From Gemmatimonadota bacterium (GTDB lineage: Bacteria; Gemmatimonadota; Gemmatimonadetes; Longimicrobiales; Gaopeijiaceae), in contig JAJEBR010000029.1 of the NCBI GenBank assembly GCA_022822445.1, forward strand, positions 1-64,000: a DNA stretch of 64,000 bases, given 5' to 3'. Shown here piece by piece: positions 42,799 to 51,526 of this stretch. The notes beneath the pieces were generated by a model. That model had not been told where the DNA came from, made no database searches, and worked only from the letters and a program-made list of their open reading frames with translations. The number at the start of each line of letters is the position of its first letter. Position 1 is the stretch's first letter. A program made the position numbers and the translations under genes.

Positions 42799-44772
42799 AT
42801 GCAACGTGAACGAAGCCGCACGAACGCGCCACCCGAAGCCGTCTACGCCGACCGGGCTGAACGATTCGACCGGGAGGCCGTCGCTCAGCAACGCGCCGTT
42901 CGGCTCTACGGCCGATTGCGCCTCGCCCTCTTCACGGCTTCCATCGCCGGCGCATGGTGGCTCTTCGCCACGGGACACGGCACGCCGGCCTGGCTGCTGC
43001 TGGCCGCGTCGGCCGCGCTCTTCGTGGTGTTCGTCGCCCGGCACGTCGCGGCCCGGCTACGGATGCGGCGCGCGGAACTCATGGCCGACTTCAACCGGGA
43101 GGGGATCGCCCGCATCGCGCGGACATGGGATGACCTGCGGCCGCCGCCGGACGCGCCGGCGGCACCCGGCTCCGCGCCACCCCGCGATCACGACTACGCC
43201 GACGACCTCGACCTCTCCGGCCACGCCTCCCTCCTGCACCTGATCGGCGTGTGCGGCACGCCGCCCGGAGGACGGACACTGCAGGCGTGGCTGCTCGAAG
43301 CCGCGGATCCCGACACCGTCGCCCTGCGCCAGGACGCCGTTGCCGAAATGGCCGGGGCGCTCGACTTCCGGGACGGCCTCGCGGCGGAGGGACGGATCGC
43401 GGCCACGCGGGCGCAGGCGCCGCCCGCAGCCGTCTCGCCAGAGGCCGCGGAAGCCTCCTTCCTCCGCTGGGCCGAGGGCGAAGGCTGGCTGCCCGCCCAC
43501 CGGTGGCTGCGCGCCGCCAGCTTCGTGCTCCCGCCGATCAACGTAGCCGCGATCAGCCTCTGTTCCCTGGGAATGGTGCCCATCCCGGCGCTGGTCTGGC
43601 CGCTCCTGATCTCGGCGTTGGTGCTCGTTCCGCGGTGGCGGTCGATCCACGCGGTCTTCGAGGCGGCGGATGACGGCGAATCCGGCGTGCGGCGCTACGC
43701 CCCCATTCTCCGCCACCTTCGCGATGCACCGCTCGATTCGCGCTACGCAGCGGCCCTCCGCGAGCGCCTCGGGGCCGAGCCGGGGGCGGGCGATCGCAAG
43801 GCGGCGGGTGCCGGGCCGGGCGGAAGCAGCGCGGAGCACTCCGTCGCCGGGGAACGCGCCAGGCCGCGCAACGCCCCCGAGGAGATCGCTGCCCTGCGCC
43901 GCCTTCTCGACATGGCCGAGGTCAGAAGGTCGCCGCTCGTGCACATCCCGCTCGCGCTGGTGCTTCACTGGGACGTGCAGGTGCTGGCCGCGCTCGAACG
44001 GTGGAAGGCGCGGTCGGGAAGCCGGGTGAGGGGGTGGCTGGGCGCGGTCGGCGAGGCGGAGGCGCTGGCCGCCCTCGCCGCCCTGGCCGCCGATCACCCC
44101 GACTGGACGATGCCGGTCCTCGACCCCGAGGCCCGCACCCTCAAGGCCCGTGCCCTCGGCCACCCCCTCCTCCCGCCGCAGGAGTGCGTCCGCAACGATG
44201 TCGAAATCGGCCCCGCAGGCTCCTTCCTCCTGGTCACCGGCTCCAACATGTCCGGCAAGTCGACGCTGCTCCGCGCCGCTGGACTCAACGCGGTCCTGGC
44301 CCAGGCCGGCGGCCCGGTCTGTGCGGAGGAACTGCGGATGCCGCCGCTCCGCATCATGACCAGCATTCGAATCGAGGACTCGCTCACAGAGGGTGTGTCG
44401 TACTTCCTTGCCGGGCTCCAGCGGCTCAAGGGCGTGGTGGACGCAGCGGCCGGTCCCCGGCCCCACACCCTCTACCTCCTCGACGAGATCCTGCAGGGCA
44501 CCAACAGCGCCGAGCGCCGCATCGCGGCCCGAACGGTCCTGCGACAGCTCCTGGCCACTCCGGCAATCGGCGCCGTCACCACGCACGACCTCAGCCTCGG
44601 CGACGCCGACGACCTCACCGCGCGGGCCGTCGCCGTCCACTTCACCGAGTCCGTGGAGGACGATGACGAGGAGCTCACCTTCGACTACCGGCTCCGGAGG
44701 GGCATTGCGACTTCGACCAACGCGTTGCGGCTGCTGGAGATGGCAGGCCTGGGAGACGCCGATGGTCGATAG
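42799..44772 (+). CDS. Membrane-anchored MutS-like ATPase
   Basis: This 657-residue protein has two N-terminal membrane helices (about 40-80), a helical core with two more hydrophobic stretches (about 235-275), and a C-terminal MutS-type ABC ATPase. Walker A is GSNMSGKST near 481, Walker B is LYLLDEILQGTN and the H-loop is TTHDLSL. It lacks the mismatch-binding domain of MutS. These membrane MutS relatives are known but poorly understood; mismatch repair is unlikely. It is divergent from abiE and convergent with the unknown operon. Confidence 0.82.
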   Translation: MQRERSRTNAPPEAVYADRAERFDREAVAQQRAVRLYGRLRLALFTASIAGAWWLFATGHGTPAWLLLAASAALFVVFVARHVAARLRMRRAELMADFNREGIARIARTWDDLRPPPDAPAAPGSAPPRDHDYADDLDLSGHASLLHLIGVCGTPPGGRTLQAWLLEAADPDTVALRQDAVAEMAGALDFRDGLAAEGRIAATRAQAPPAAVSPEAAEASFLRWAEGEGWLPAHRWLRAASFVLPPINVAAISLCSLGMVPIPALVWPLLISALVLVPRWRSIHAVFEAADDGESGVRRYAPILRHLRDAPLDSRYAAALRERLGAEPGAGDRKAAGAGPGGSSAEHSVAGERARPRNAPEEIAALRRLLDMAEVRRSPLVHIPLALVLHWDVQVLAALERWKARSGSRVRGWLGAVGEAEALAALAALAADHPDWTMPVLDPEARTLKARALGHPLLPPQECVRNDVEIGPAGSFLLVTGSNMSGKSTLLRAAGLNAVLAQAGGPVCAEELRMPPLRIMTSIRIEDSLTEGVSYFLAGLQRLKGVVDAAAGPRPHTLYLLDEILQGTNSAERRIAARTVLRQLLATPAIGAVTTHDLSLGDADDLTARAVAVHFTESVEDDDEELTFDYRLRRGIATSTNALRLLEMAGLGDADGR

Positions 44773-44791
44773 GCATTCGACGTCAAGCACG

Positions 44792-44808
44792 CTTTACATT
44801 ATGTAAAG
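44792..44808. repeat. 17-bp AT-rich motif, copy F, a perfect palindrome
   Basis: CTTTACAT-T-ATGTAAAG lies between the convergent MutS-like gene and the 953-residue gene. It is the most symmetric member of the six-copy motif family. It could act as a protein site or as a short hairpin; no T-run follows. Confidence 0.5.
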
Positions 44809-44813
44809 TGGAG

Positions 44814-47675
44814 TCAGGAAACCAGGTCCCGGAAACTCAGATGCCCGGCCGCACCAAGCCTGTCGAGCAACACGCGCGCCTTGGCACTGGTCGCTTGGTT
44901 GGCCAGCGCCGTTCTCAAAATCGCACGTGCGGCCTCGCTACGTCGGAGTATCAGGGGTCGTTCCGCCGGGTCCGCATTCACCCAGAATGTGAATACCTCG
45001 AACGTCTCAGCGGGATGGTCTTCCATGAGTTCTACCAGACAATCCATCACCTCGAAATACGGTTTGGCCGTCCCAGCGAGCCTTATCAGTCGGTCCAGTT
45101 GAGCCAGAGTCCACTTTGGATTGAAGCGCCCTGAAGCAATCCACCAGCCCAGCGAGCTCAGGTGCCCCATTCTCTCCTGTCCTGCTTCCTCCAGGAGACC
45201 GAGGAGCTCTTCGGTAAGCGATTCAAAACGCTCCAACACCTCTGCTGGGAACTCAGTCTCCTCACAGCAGAGTTCCCTGCCGATTCGGCCTATCGCGCCC
45301 TGGGCATCATTCGGCTTCGCGTTCTCGAAGAACCGCCTCACAAGGGCATCTTCGTCTGACCAATGCAGCAATCCGGATCCCACCATTGCCAGGAGGTGCT
45401 CCCCGAGGCGTCGCTCGGGGTGGCCCCTTGTGCTTGCAGCGCGGTCCTCGCTCCCGGGAAGACGGCCCACCGCCGCTGCATACTGGTCGCGAAGCAGCTG
45501 GAAAGGTCGGATGTAGACCCGAGAGAAACGCAGATAAGTCTCCCATGCCGCATCTCGAAGTTCTGGAAACCGGTCGGAGAAGATCTTGTCCGTGTTCCTC
45601 TTCGTCCAGTCCGCGTCGAGCAAGGTCAGATGCGGAAACCATTGCCCGTACACCGCACGAACCGATGGCGAGGGCTCCAACGCGGGATCAAGATGGCGGT
45701 CGAGCCTCTTGCGAACCTCGGGTATCCTGTTGAGGTCGAAGGCTGGAGAGTCCCCTGCTTCTGCGTCCAGGACCGACCGATAGACCCACAAGGCGTATTG
45801 AACCACCGAGTGCATGGCTTCCTCTCGAACGGTGTCGATCGACGTCGTCGCCACGTCAAATGTGGACTCGGCATCGTCTTCGGGAGAGGAATCCAGATCG
45901 TCTGCCGCCGAATCGATGACGGCCCAGACAGCGCTGCGCAAGCCGAAGGGAATCACGTCGTCCTTCAGGCCTGCTCCGAGGAGCCTGACGGACTGAAGAC
46001 GCCCTTCGCGCCATTCACGGTCGCGGGGATGCCGCCGCAAGATCTCGGACAGCAGAGCCATGACCGAGGTCCAGTCGATGGTCCGTTCTTCACGGACGGC
46101 TTGACAGAGACCCCGCAACAGGGCCACCACATACCGTACACGCAGTTCCAGAATGGAGTCGGACGCCGTCAGAAACTCTCCCGGGGAACGCCCAACCACT
46201 TCTTCCAGGACGCGTGCAAGACCTTCCCGGTCCGGCGCTATGGGGTCGCCCGTCGGCTCCCATGAAGCCAGGTACGCAAGGACCTCGCTGGTCGACATGG
46301 CTTCCAGGTCGTCGACTCCCACGGGGCTCGTCGGACCCATCCAGGTCGTTGCATACCAGGTGAAATCAGGATGTTCGGGTTCACCCGCCTCCCCGACGAT
46401 CCGGGCGTAGCGCCTCTCCCACTCGGCGTCCAGGTGTTCACGAATCCACGCGAGGCGCCGCGCCTGCCAATGGAGCTTCCATTTGCGCCGCTCCTCATCA
46501 CCACCGGTGAACGAGTCGCGAAATTCCGGCCCGCGACCGATCCACCGGAATACGAGACTCTTCTGCTCCTGGTCGAGTCTCTGAAAGATCCCTCCGAGCA
46601 GCCGGCTGTACTCGTGTAGCAAGCCTTGGTCGAAGAACCGGTCTTCACTCAGCGCCACTTCCGCGGCAAACTCCGGGTGCTTCGCGCACTGCTCGGTTGC
46701 GAGGTGTACCACGATCCTCTGGAAGATGGTCCCCCTGCGACCACCCAGGACCGCGGCAACCGATCTGATTCCAGCCCCGGAATCGACCAGCTGCATCGAT
46801 CCGTCCCTCACGGCGTCAATGAGGGCATCCGCAACTTCATTGAGTTTGTTCTGGGCGTGGGGCTCAATCGCCGAGCGCCAGATCGCCCCGTCATACCTGC
46901 GCAGCTTGTCCGACTCGATTGCGTGCTCCAGCAGATCGCACAGCATCTCCAAGGTTCTGATTCCGCTGTGCGTGAGCAGGACCGTCACATGGCGTTCGAC
47001 GAATTGTCGGTACTCGTACTCACTCAATCGACCGACGATGCGGCTGGAAAGGTCTGCCACCATCGAGGCCGCGAATTCGGCTGCCTCCGGGTCTTCCTCA
47101 CCCGCTGACTCACCAATTGATCGCTCGACACCGCTCTCGTAAGCCTGAATGGGCTCGCGAACGGAGCCTGGGTGGCCCGAATCGGTGACACAGCGGATCG
47201 TGAGTAACGAACGGGCCAGATCGATGGCGGCGTCGGTCTTTCCCGCACCAGCCAGGCGGTCGATCACGGCTCCCAGTGCTTCGTCAAGGGGATACTCAAT
47301 GCGGGGCTGTCGCGAAATCCAACGGGCTTCCCTGGAGGCCCATTGTGTCATCGATTCGGCCGAGAGATGGATCGCGGCTCGCGCTAGGTCTTCGTGAACG
47401 CTGACGTTGTCCGTGTCGGGAATTCGACCGATCACTTCAGCCACTCGGGCCGGTGCGACCGGTGCCATCCTGGTCAAGTACTTGGATTCGGGCCAAGCGG
47501 GGTAGCTAACGTAATCCCCGTTGAACCGTGGCGGAGGTGGATCCGTGAAGTAGCCCGCGTCAACCAAAGGTTCGATCCAATCCGGTGATTCCAGTTTGGA
47601 GAAGAAGTATGAGTGATTGACTGGGCGCTTCTCTATGAGGGCCAAAGCTCGCTCAACCGCTGCTGGGCTAGGCAT
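44814..47675 (-). CDS. Large alpha-solenoid protein of unknown function, second gene of a candidate defence operon
   Basis: This 953-residue protein is almost entirely helical, with many 35-40-residue repeats (AGKTDAAIDLARSLL; WTLAQLDRLIRLAGTAKPYF). Its N-terminus, FFSKLESPDWIEPLVDAGYF then YPAWPESKYLTRMA, resembles a block I associate with large proteins in variable, defence-like loci, but I cannot name it. No Walker A, nuclease or protease motif is evident. It overlaps the upstream gene by 8 bases (AATGCCTAG). G+C is visibly lower than in the flanks, so recent transfer is likely. Confidence 0.75.
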   Translation of the reverse strand: MPSPAAVERALALIEKRPVNHSYFFSKLESPDWIEPLVDAGYFTDPPPPRFNGDYVSYPAWPESKYLTRMAPVAPARVAEVIGRIPDTDNVSVHEDLARAAIHLSAESMTQWASREARWISRQPRIEYPLDEALGAVIDRLAGAGKTDAAIDLARSLLTIRCVTDSGHPGSVREPIQAYESGVERSIGESAGEEDPEAAEFAASMVADLSSRIVGRLSEYEYRQFVERHVTVLLTHSGIRTLEMLCDLLEHAIESDKLRRYDGAIWRSAIEPHAQNKLNEVADALIDAVRDGSMQLVDSGAGIRSVAAVLGGRRGTIFQRIVVHLATEQCAKHPEFAAEVALSEDRFFDQGLLHEYSRLLGGIFQRLDQEQKSLVFRWIGRGPEFRDSFTGGDEERRKWKLHWQARRLAWIREHLDAEWERRYARIVGEAGEPEHPDFTWYATTWMGPTSPVGVDDLEAMSTSEVLAYLASWEPTGDPIAPDREGLARVLEEVVGRSPGEFLTASDSILELRVRYVVALLRGLCQAVREERTIDWTSVMALLSEILRRHPRDREWREGRLQSVRLLGAGLKDDVIPFGLRSAVWAVIDSAADDLDSSPEDDAESTFDVATTSIDTVREEAMHSVVQYALWVYRSVLDAEAGDSPAFDLNRIPEVRKRLDRHLDPALEPSPSVRAVYGQWFPHLTLLDADWTKRNTDKIFSDRFPELRDAAWETYLRFSRVYIRPFQLLRDQYAAAVGRLPGSEDRAASTRGHPERRLGEHLLAMVGSGLLHWSDEDALVRRFFENAKPNDAQGAIGRIGRELCCEETEFPAEVLERFESLTEELLGLLEEAGQERMGHLSSLGWWIASGRFNPKWTLAQLDRLIRLAGTAKPYFEVMDCLVELMEDHPAETFEVFTFWVNADPAERPLILRRSEAARAILRTALANQATSAKARVLLDRLGAAGHLSFRDLVS

Positions 47676-48363
47676 TGCCGGACTCCTTCAGCAGGGCATC
47701 GATCGCATCCAATTCGTCGAACGTCGTCGGAAGGAGTCGAGACGCCAGGAAATACTCCAACCCGGCGATTTGCTTCCTCAGCTCCTCGGTGCTGGTGGAC
47801 TTTCCGTGGTGAGAAACCCCTTGGAAGTAGCGATCCAGTCCCTTCCAAATCCGCCAGTGGGCTTTGAAAGATGACTCGGGCACGTCAAGATCGGTGCCCT
47901 CCAACCGACTCAGAGCATGTCGAAACCGCTCCTTCCTTCTTGGATAGTAAGCGGCAAACCAGTCGAGGAAATCCTCCAGCTTCTCGAGTATCTTGCGGAG
48001 AGGGGGGTCTATGGTTCCGCCCCAACCGGTCGAATCGGAGTGGCAATTCGTCTTGGGCTTCTGGACTCGGAACCGGTCCTCCACCTCATTCACCTTGGCT
48101 GGCAGCCCAGTTGGGCGCTTCGGATCGACGATCTTCTCCATGAGCTCCCTCATGCTATGAGCCGACTGGGCCACGCGATCGGGATTCGCGGCGTCTTCCA
48201 GGACCTGAAGCCCACCGAGATACATCGCACCCAGCTTCTCACCGCGTTCGGACAACGCACCGTGCAGCCTCTGCTGCTCCCGTGACAGAGCGACCGATGG
48301 CTTCGGATCAGGTTGGACATCCGTTTCGTGTTCTTCTTCGGCACCACGGGTGGGCGAGGTCAT
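47668..48363 (-). CDS. Helical protein of unknown function, first gene of a candidate defence operon
   Basis: This 231-residue protein starts at ATG 48363 with AGGA about 9 bases upstream. A polar N-terminus precedes helices with LSERGEKLGAMYLGGLQVL and AQSAHSMRELMEKI. A charged region follows with YFQGVSHHGKSTSTEE, and then LEYFLASRLLPTTFDELDAI. The R-x6-HH arrangement recalls HEPN-type RNases loosely but does not match the Rx4-6H motif well enough to assign. It is tightly coupled to the 953-residue gene. Lower G+C and rare-looking codons set both apart from the neighbourhood. Confidence 0.72.
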   Translation of the reverse strand: MTSPTRGAEEEHETDVQPDPKPSVALSREQQRLHGALSERGEKLGAMYLGGLQVLEDAANPDRVAQSAHSMRELMEKIVDPKRPTGLPAKVNEVEDRFRVQKPKTNCHSDSTGWGGTIDPPLRKILEKLEDFLDWFAAYYPRRKERFRHALSRLEGTDLDVPESSFKAHWRIWKGLDRYFQGVSHHGKSTSTEELRKQIAGLEYFLASRLLPTTFDELDAIDALLKESGNA

Positions 48364-48735
48364 CTGAGTCCTGCGATTGGCACAGGTTCCTGTAGTAACG
48401 AAAACCCGGCCGCCACAAGCAGCCGGGTGCGGTCGCTTCCCTGGTGGCCTCCCCATGGTGTCCATCAACCGAGCGGGACAGGAGGCTTGGAAGCCGTCGG
48501 GTACGTGGTGGCCTGGTTTCACGTGGGCCACTCGTCCGCCCAAAGATAGTCCCGGTTCCGACCGACTGGAAGAACTGTGAAGTACAGCCTCAAGTCCCAT
48601 GCCCGGTCATCGGCCGGTGGTCCGCTCAATCCAACTCCAATTCGGAAATAGACTTGCCAGCTCGCGTGGTCTTGCTGCAGTCCGTTCTGTAGACTTCTTG
48701 TGGTGCGATGACCCAGACCGCTTGACAGATTCCCG
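48364..48735. other. 372-base region without a gene upstream of the two-gene operon
   Basis: No credible coding frame or tRNA is present. The left end holds a GC-rich hairpin, listed separately. The rest is of intermediate G+C and may contain the promoter of the two-gene operon and the right boundary of the transferred segment. Confidence 0.5.
48401..48428 (-). terminator. Hairpin with short T-run upstream of the two-gene operon
   Basis: On the minus strand ACCCGGC (48428-48422) pairs with GCCGGGT (48410-48404) around an 11-base loop, followed by TTTTCG. It resembles a weak intrinsic terminator, 38 bases before the first gene of the operon, so it could act as an attenuator or end an upstream transcript. 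Confidence 0.35.
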
Positions 48736-49746
48736 ATGCTCCGTTCTTCCCCACCCCTCACCCTCGCCATCCTCGCGGCCGGCCGTTCGACGCGCTTCGG
48801 CCGCCTGAAGCAGCTCGCGCCCATCGGCCCCGGCGGCGCTGCGCTGCTCGACTACGCGCTCTACGACGGCGCCCTGGCCGGGTTCACCCGGTTCGTCCTC
48901 GTGATCCAGGAGGCGCTGCGGCCCGACTTCGAAGCGCACCTGCGCCCGGCCATCGCAACCGGCCTCGACGTTCGCTTCGCGTACCAGCGGATGACCCACC
49001 CCGGGCTGGTCGACGACCCGCCACCCCGGCGGACCCGTCCCTGGGGCACCGGCCACGCGGTGCTGACCGCCGGCGAGCTGATCGACGGTCCCTTCGCGGT
49101 CTGCAACGCCGACGACTTCTACGGGCGCGGGGCCTACGCGGAGCTCGCCGCCGCAATGCGTAATGCCGACATTACAATTTGTAAAGCCGACTTTACAATT
49201 CGCCCGCCCGATGGCCCGCCCGATGGCCCGCCCGGTCACCCGCCCACCCGCGCTTTCACCATCGGCTACCCCCTCGCGGCCACCCTCTCCGACAGCGGCG
49301 GCGTCTCGCGCGGGATCTGCGAAGTCGGTGACGACGGCACCCTCCGGCGGTTGACCGAAGGGCTGGAGCTGCGGCGGGCCGGCGTCCGCGTCCAGGGCCA
49401 CGACATTTCCGGGCGGACCATCGACATCCCCGCGCAGACCCCCGTCTGCACCAACCTGTGGGGTTTCCAGTCCGGGATCCTTCCCCCGCTCCGGGATCTC
49501 TTCACGCATTTCCTCGCCTCCGGCCCCGGACTCGACCGCGAGTTCTACCTCTCGGAAGCGATGAACGAGCTGATCGCCACGGAGCGCGCGCGCTGCTCGG
49601 TGCTCCCCACCGACGCGCTGTGGCTGGGAATCACCTTCCCCGGCGATCACGCGGGAGTGGCCGAATCCCTGCGGAAGCTGGTAGACTCGAAGGTCTATCC
49701 CATGCGACTTTGGGACGCGCCACCAGTCCCCTTGCCCCCTGATTGA
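48736..49746 (+). CDS. Sugar nucleotidyltransferase-like protein
   Basis: This 336-residue NTP-transferase fold protein has the signature LAILAAGRSTRFGRLKQLAP at residues 9-28 and NADDFYG near 131. Followed by a symporter and a GHMP kinase, it probably activates a sugar 1-phosphate. Residues about 142-168 are an insertion: an AT-rich piece with motif copy E, then PDGPPDGPPGHPP repeats. The insertion sits between two conserved strands. The ATG has no clear ribosome-binding site; TTGACA lies only 17 bases upstream. Confidence 0.8.
   Translation: MLRSSPPLTLAILAAGRSTRFGRLKQLAPIGPGGAALLDYALYDGALAGFTRFVLVIQEALRPDFEAHLRPAIATGLDVRFAYQRMTHPGLVDDPPPRRTRPWGTGHAVLTAGELIDGPFAVCNADDFYGRGAYAELAAAMRNADITICKADFTIRPPDGPPDGPPGHPPTRAFTIGYPLAATLSDSGGVSRGICEVGDDGTLRRLTEGLELRRAGVRVQGHDISGRTIDIPAQTPVCTNLWGFQSGILPPLRDLFTHFLASGPGLDREFYLSEAMNELIATERARCSVLPTDALWLGITFPGDHAGVAESLRKLVDSKVYPMRLWDAPPVPLPPD
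49170..49186 (+). repeat. 17-bp AT-rich motif, copy E, inside a coding sequence
   Basis: CATTACAATTTGTAAAG encodes part of the insertion in the nucleotidyltransferase. Four bases further on, TTTACAATTCG (49192-49202) follows; the same 11-mer occurs at 61629 and, with one change, at 56144. Confidence 0.45.
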
Positions 49747-49751
49747 ATCCG

Positions 49752-51524
49752 ATGCAACTCACCGCACTCGACTGGATCGTCGTCGCCCTCTACGGCCTCA
49801 CGGTCGTCGCCATCGGCCTGCGCTTCGCCCGGCGGGCGGGGTCCGGCACCGACGAGTTCTTCCTGTCGGGCCGCAAGCTGCCCTGGTGGCTGCTGGGCAC
49901 ATCGATGGTGGCCACCACCTTTTCGACCGACACGCCCAACCTGGTCGCGGATCTGGTGCGTACCGGCGGAGTGGCGCAGAACTGGGTCTGGTGGGCCTTC
50001 CTGATCACCGGGATGTGCACGGTCTTCTTCTACGCGCGCCTGTGGCGGCGGTCGGGCGCGCTGACCGACATCGAGTTCTACGAACTGCGCTACTCGGGAG
50101 CACCGGCGGCCTTCCTGCGCGGATTCCGTGCCCTCTACCTCGGCGTCTTCTACAACGTGATGATCATCGCGACGGTAACGCTGGCGGCCACCAAGATCGG
50201 CGGCGTGCTGCTGGGACTCGACCCGCTCACGACCGTGCTGATCGCCGGAACGGTGACGATGATCTACTCGGCCACCTCCGGACTCTGGGGGGTCGTCGCC
50301 ACCGACCTGATGCTCTTCGTCATCGCGATGATCGGGTCGATCGCGGCGGCGGTCTTCGCACTGCAGCAGCCCGAGGTCGGCGGGCTGGCGGGCCTCGTCG
50401 CCAATCCCGAGCTGCAGTCGGCCTTGCGCTTCCTCCCCGACTTCTCGGACTGGAGCGTCGCGATGGGAATCTTCATCATCCCGATCGCGGTTCAGTGGTG
50501 GAGTGCCTGGTATCCGGGGGCCGAGCCGGGCGGCGGGGGCTACGTCGCTCAGCGGATGCTGGCCGCCAGGGACGAGCGCGAGGCGATGAAGGCGACGCTG
50601 TGGTTCAACATCGCGCACTACGGGCTGCGGCCGTGGCCGTGGATCATCGTGGCGCTCTGCTCGATGGTCATCTACCCGGAGCTCTCGGACATCCAGGCCC
50701 GCTTCCCGGGACTCGACCCCTCGCTGGTGGGCAACGATCTGGCCTATCCGGCCATGCTCGTGTTCCTGCCGGCCGGCCTGCTGGGGCTGGTGGTCGCGTC
50801 GCTGGCGGCCGCCTACATGTCGACGATCAGCACGCAGCTGAACTGGGGATCGTCGTATGTGGTGAGCGACTTCTACCGGCGGTTCGTGAACCAGGGGGCC
50901 AGCGACCGGCAGCTGGTGGCGGTGGGTCGTCTCTCGACGGTCGGGCTGATGGTGCTCGGCGCCTTCGTCGCGCTGCAGCTCGACACTGCGGGCCAGGGGT
51001 TCCAGATCCTGTTGCAGATCGGTGCCGGCACCGGGCTGATCTTCCTGCTGCGCTGGTTCTGGTACCGGGTCAACGTGTGGAGCGAGCTGGCCGGGATGAC
51101 GGTTTCGTTCATGGTGGCGTTGTATTTCGCGTGGGGACACGGGGCGCTGGGGTTCGAGCCGCTGCCGGCGTCGATGCAGCTGGTGATCGGGGTCGCGGTG
51201 ACGACGGTGGCGTGGGTCGGGGTGACGCTCGTGACGCCACCGGCCAGCCGTGAGACGCTGCAGGCCTTCTACGACCGGATCCAGCCGATGGGCAAGGGAT
51301 GGGGACGCGTGGTCAGGGTCGGCGACGGTTCGAGGGATCGCGGCACGATCACCGCATCCTTCCTCGCGTGGTTCCTGGGGTGCGTACTCGTCTATGCAGC
51401 GCTTTTCGGGACGGGATACCTGCTCTACGGGCAGTTCCTGTGGGCGGTGCTGGCGCTCGGCGTGTCGGCCGCGGCCGGCGTGTGGCTCTTCCGGCTGCTT
51501 CCGAGGATCGGTTTCGCGGATTGA
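49752..51524 (+). CDS. Sodium:solute symporter (SSS family)
   Basis: This 590-residue membrane transporter has about 14 hydrophobic helices. SSS landmarks include FLSGRKLPWWLLGTSMVATT near residue 31 and the LAAAYMSTISTQLNWGSSY block near 355. It couples Na+ to uptake of a small solute, here most likely the sugar acted on by the neighbouring GHMP kinase. The ATG at 49752 lies 5 bases after the nucleotidyltransferase stop. It is the middle gene of a three-gene operon. Confidence 0.9.
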   Translation: MQLTALDWIVVALYGLTVVAIGLRFARRAGSGTDEFFLSGRKLPWWLLGTSMVATTFSTDTPNLVADLVRTGGVAQNWVWWAFLITGMCTVFFYARLWRRSGALTDIEFYELRYSGAPAAFLRGFRALYLGVFYNVMIIATVTLAATKIGGVLLGLDPLTTVLIAGTVTMIYSATSGLWGVVATDLMLFVIAMIGSIAAAVFALQQPEVGGLAGLVANPELQSALRFLPDFSDWSVAMGIFIIPIAVQWWSAWYPGAEPGGGGYVAQRMLAARDEREAMKATLWFNIAHYGLRPWPWIIVALCSMVIYPELSDIQARFPGLDPSLVGNDLAYPAMLVFLPAGLLGLVVASLAAAYMSTISTQLNWGSSYVVSDFYRRFVNQGASDRQLVAVGRLSTVGLMVLGAFVALQLDTAGQGFQILLQIGAGTGLIFLLRWFWYRVNVWSELAGMTVSFMVALYFAWGHGALGFEPLPASMQLVIGVAVTTVAWVGVTLVTPPASRETLQAFYDRIQPMGKGWGRVVRVGDGSRDRGTITASFLAWFLGCVLVYAALFGTGYLLYGQFLWAVLALGVSAAAGVWLFRLLPRIGFAD

Positions 51525-51526
51525 CC

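Noticed and set aside
44773-44813. Motif copy F as a bidirectional terminator
   Set aside because: The stem is AT-rich and no T-run follows on either strand, and the sequence belongs to the dispersed motif family.
47230-47290. Walker A-like GAGKT in the 953-residue protein
   Set aside because: The required glycine spacing is absent and the segment AGKTDAAIDLARSLL fits an ordinary helical repeat.
47668-48363. HEPN RNase assignment for the 231-residue protein
   Set aside because: The R-x6-HH segment is suggestive, but the spacing and surrounding helices do not match well enough to claim it.
48364-48735. tRNA or attachment site in the gene-free region
   Set aside because: No cloverleaf, CCA end or tRNA-like T-arm was found, and no direct repeat bounding the low-G+C segment was seen.
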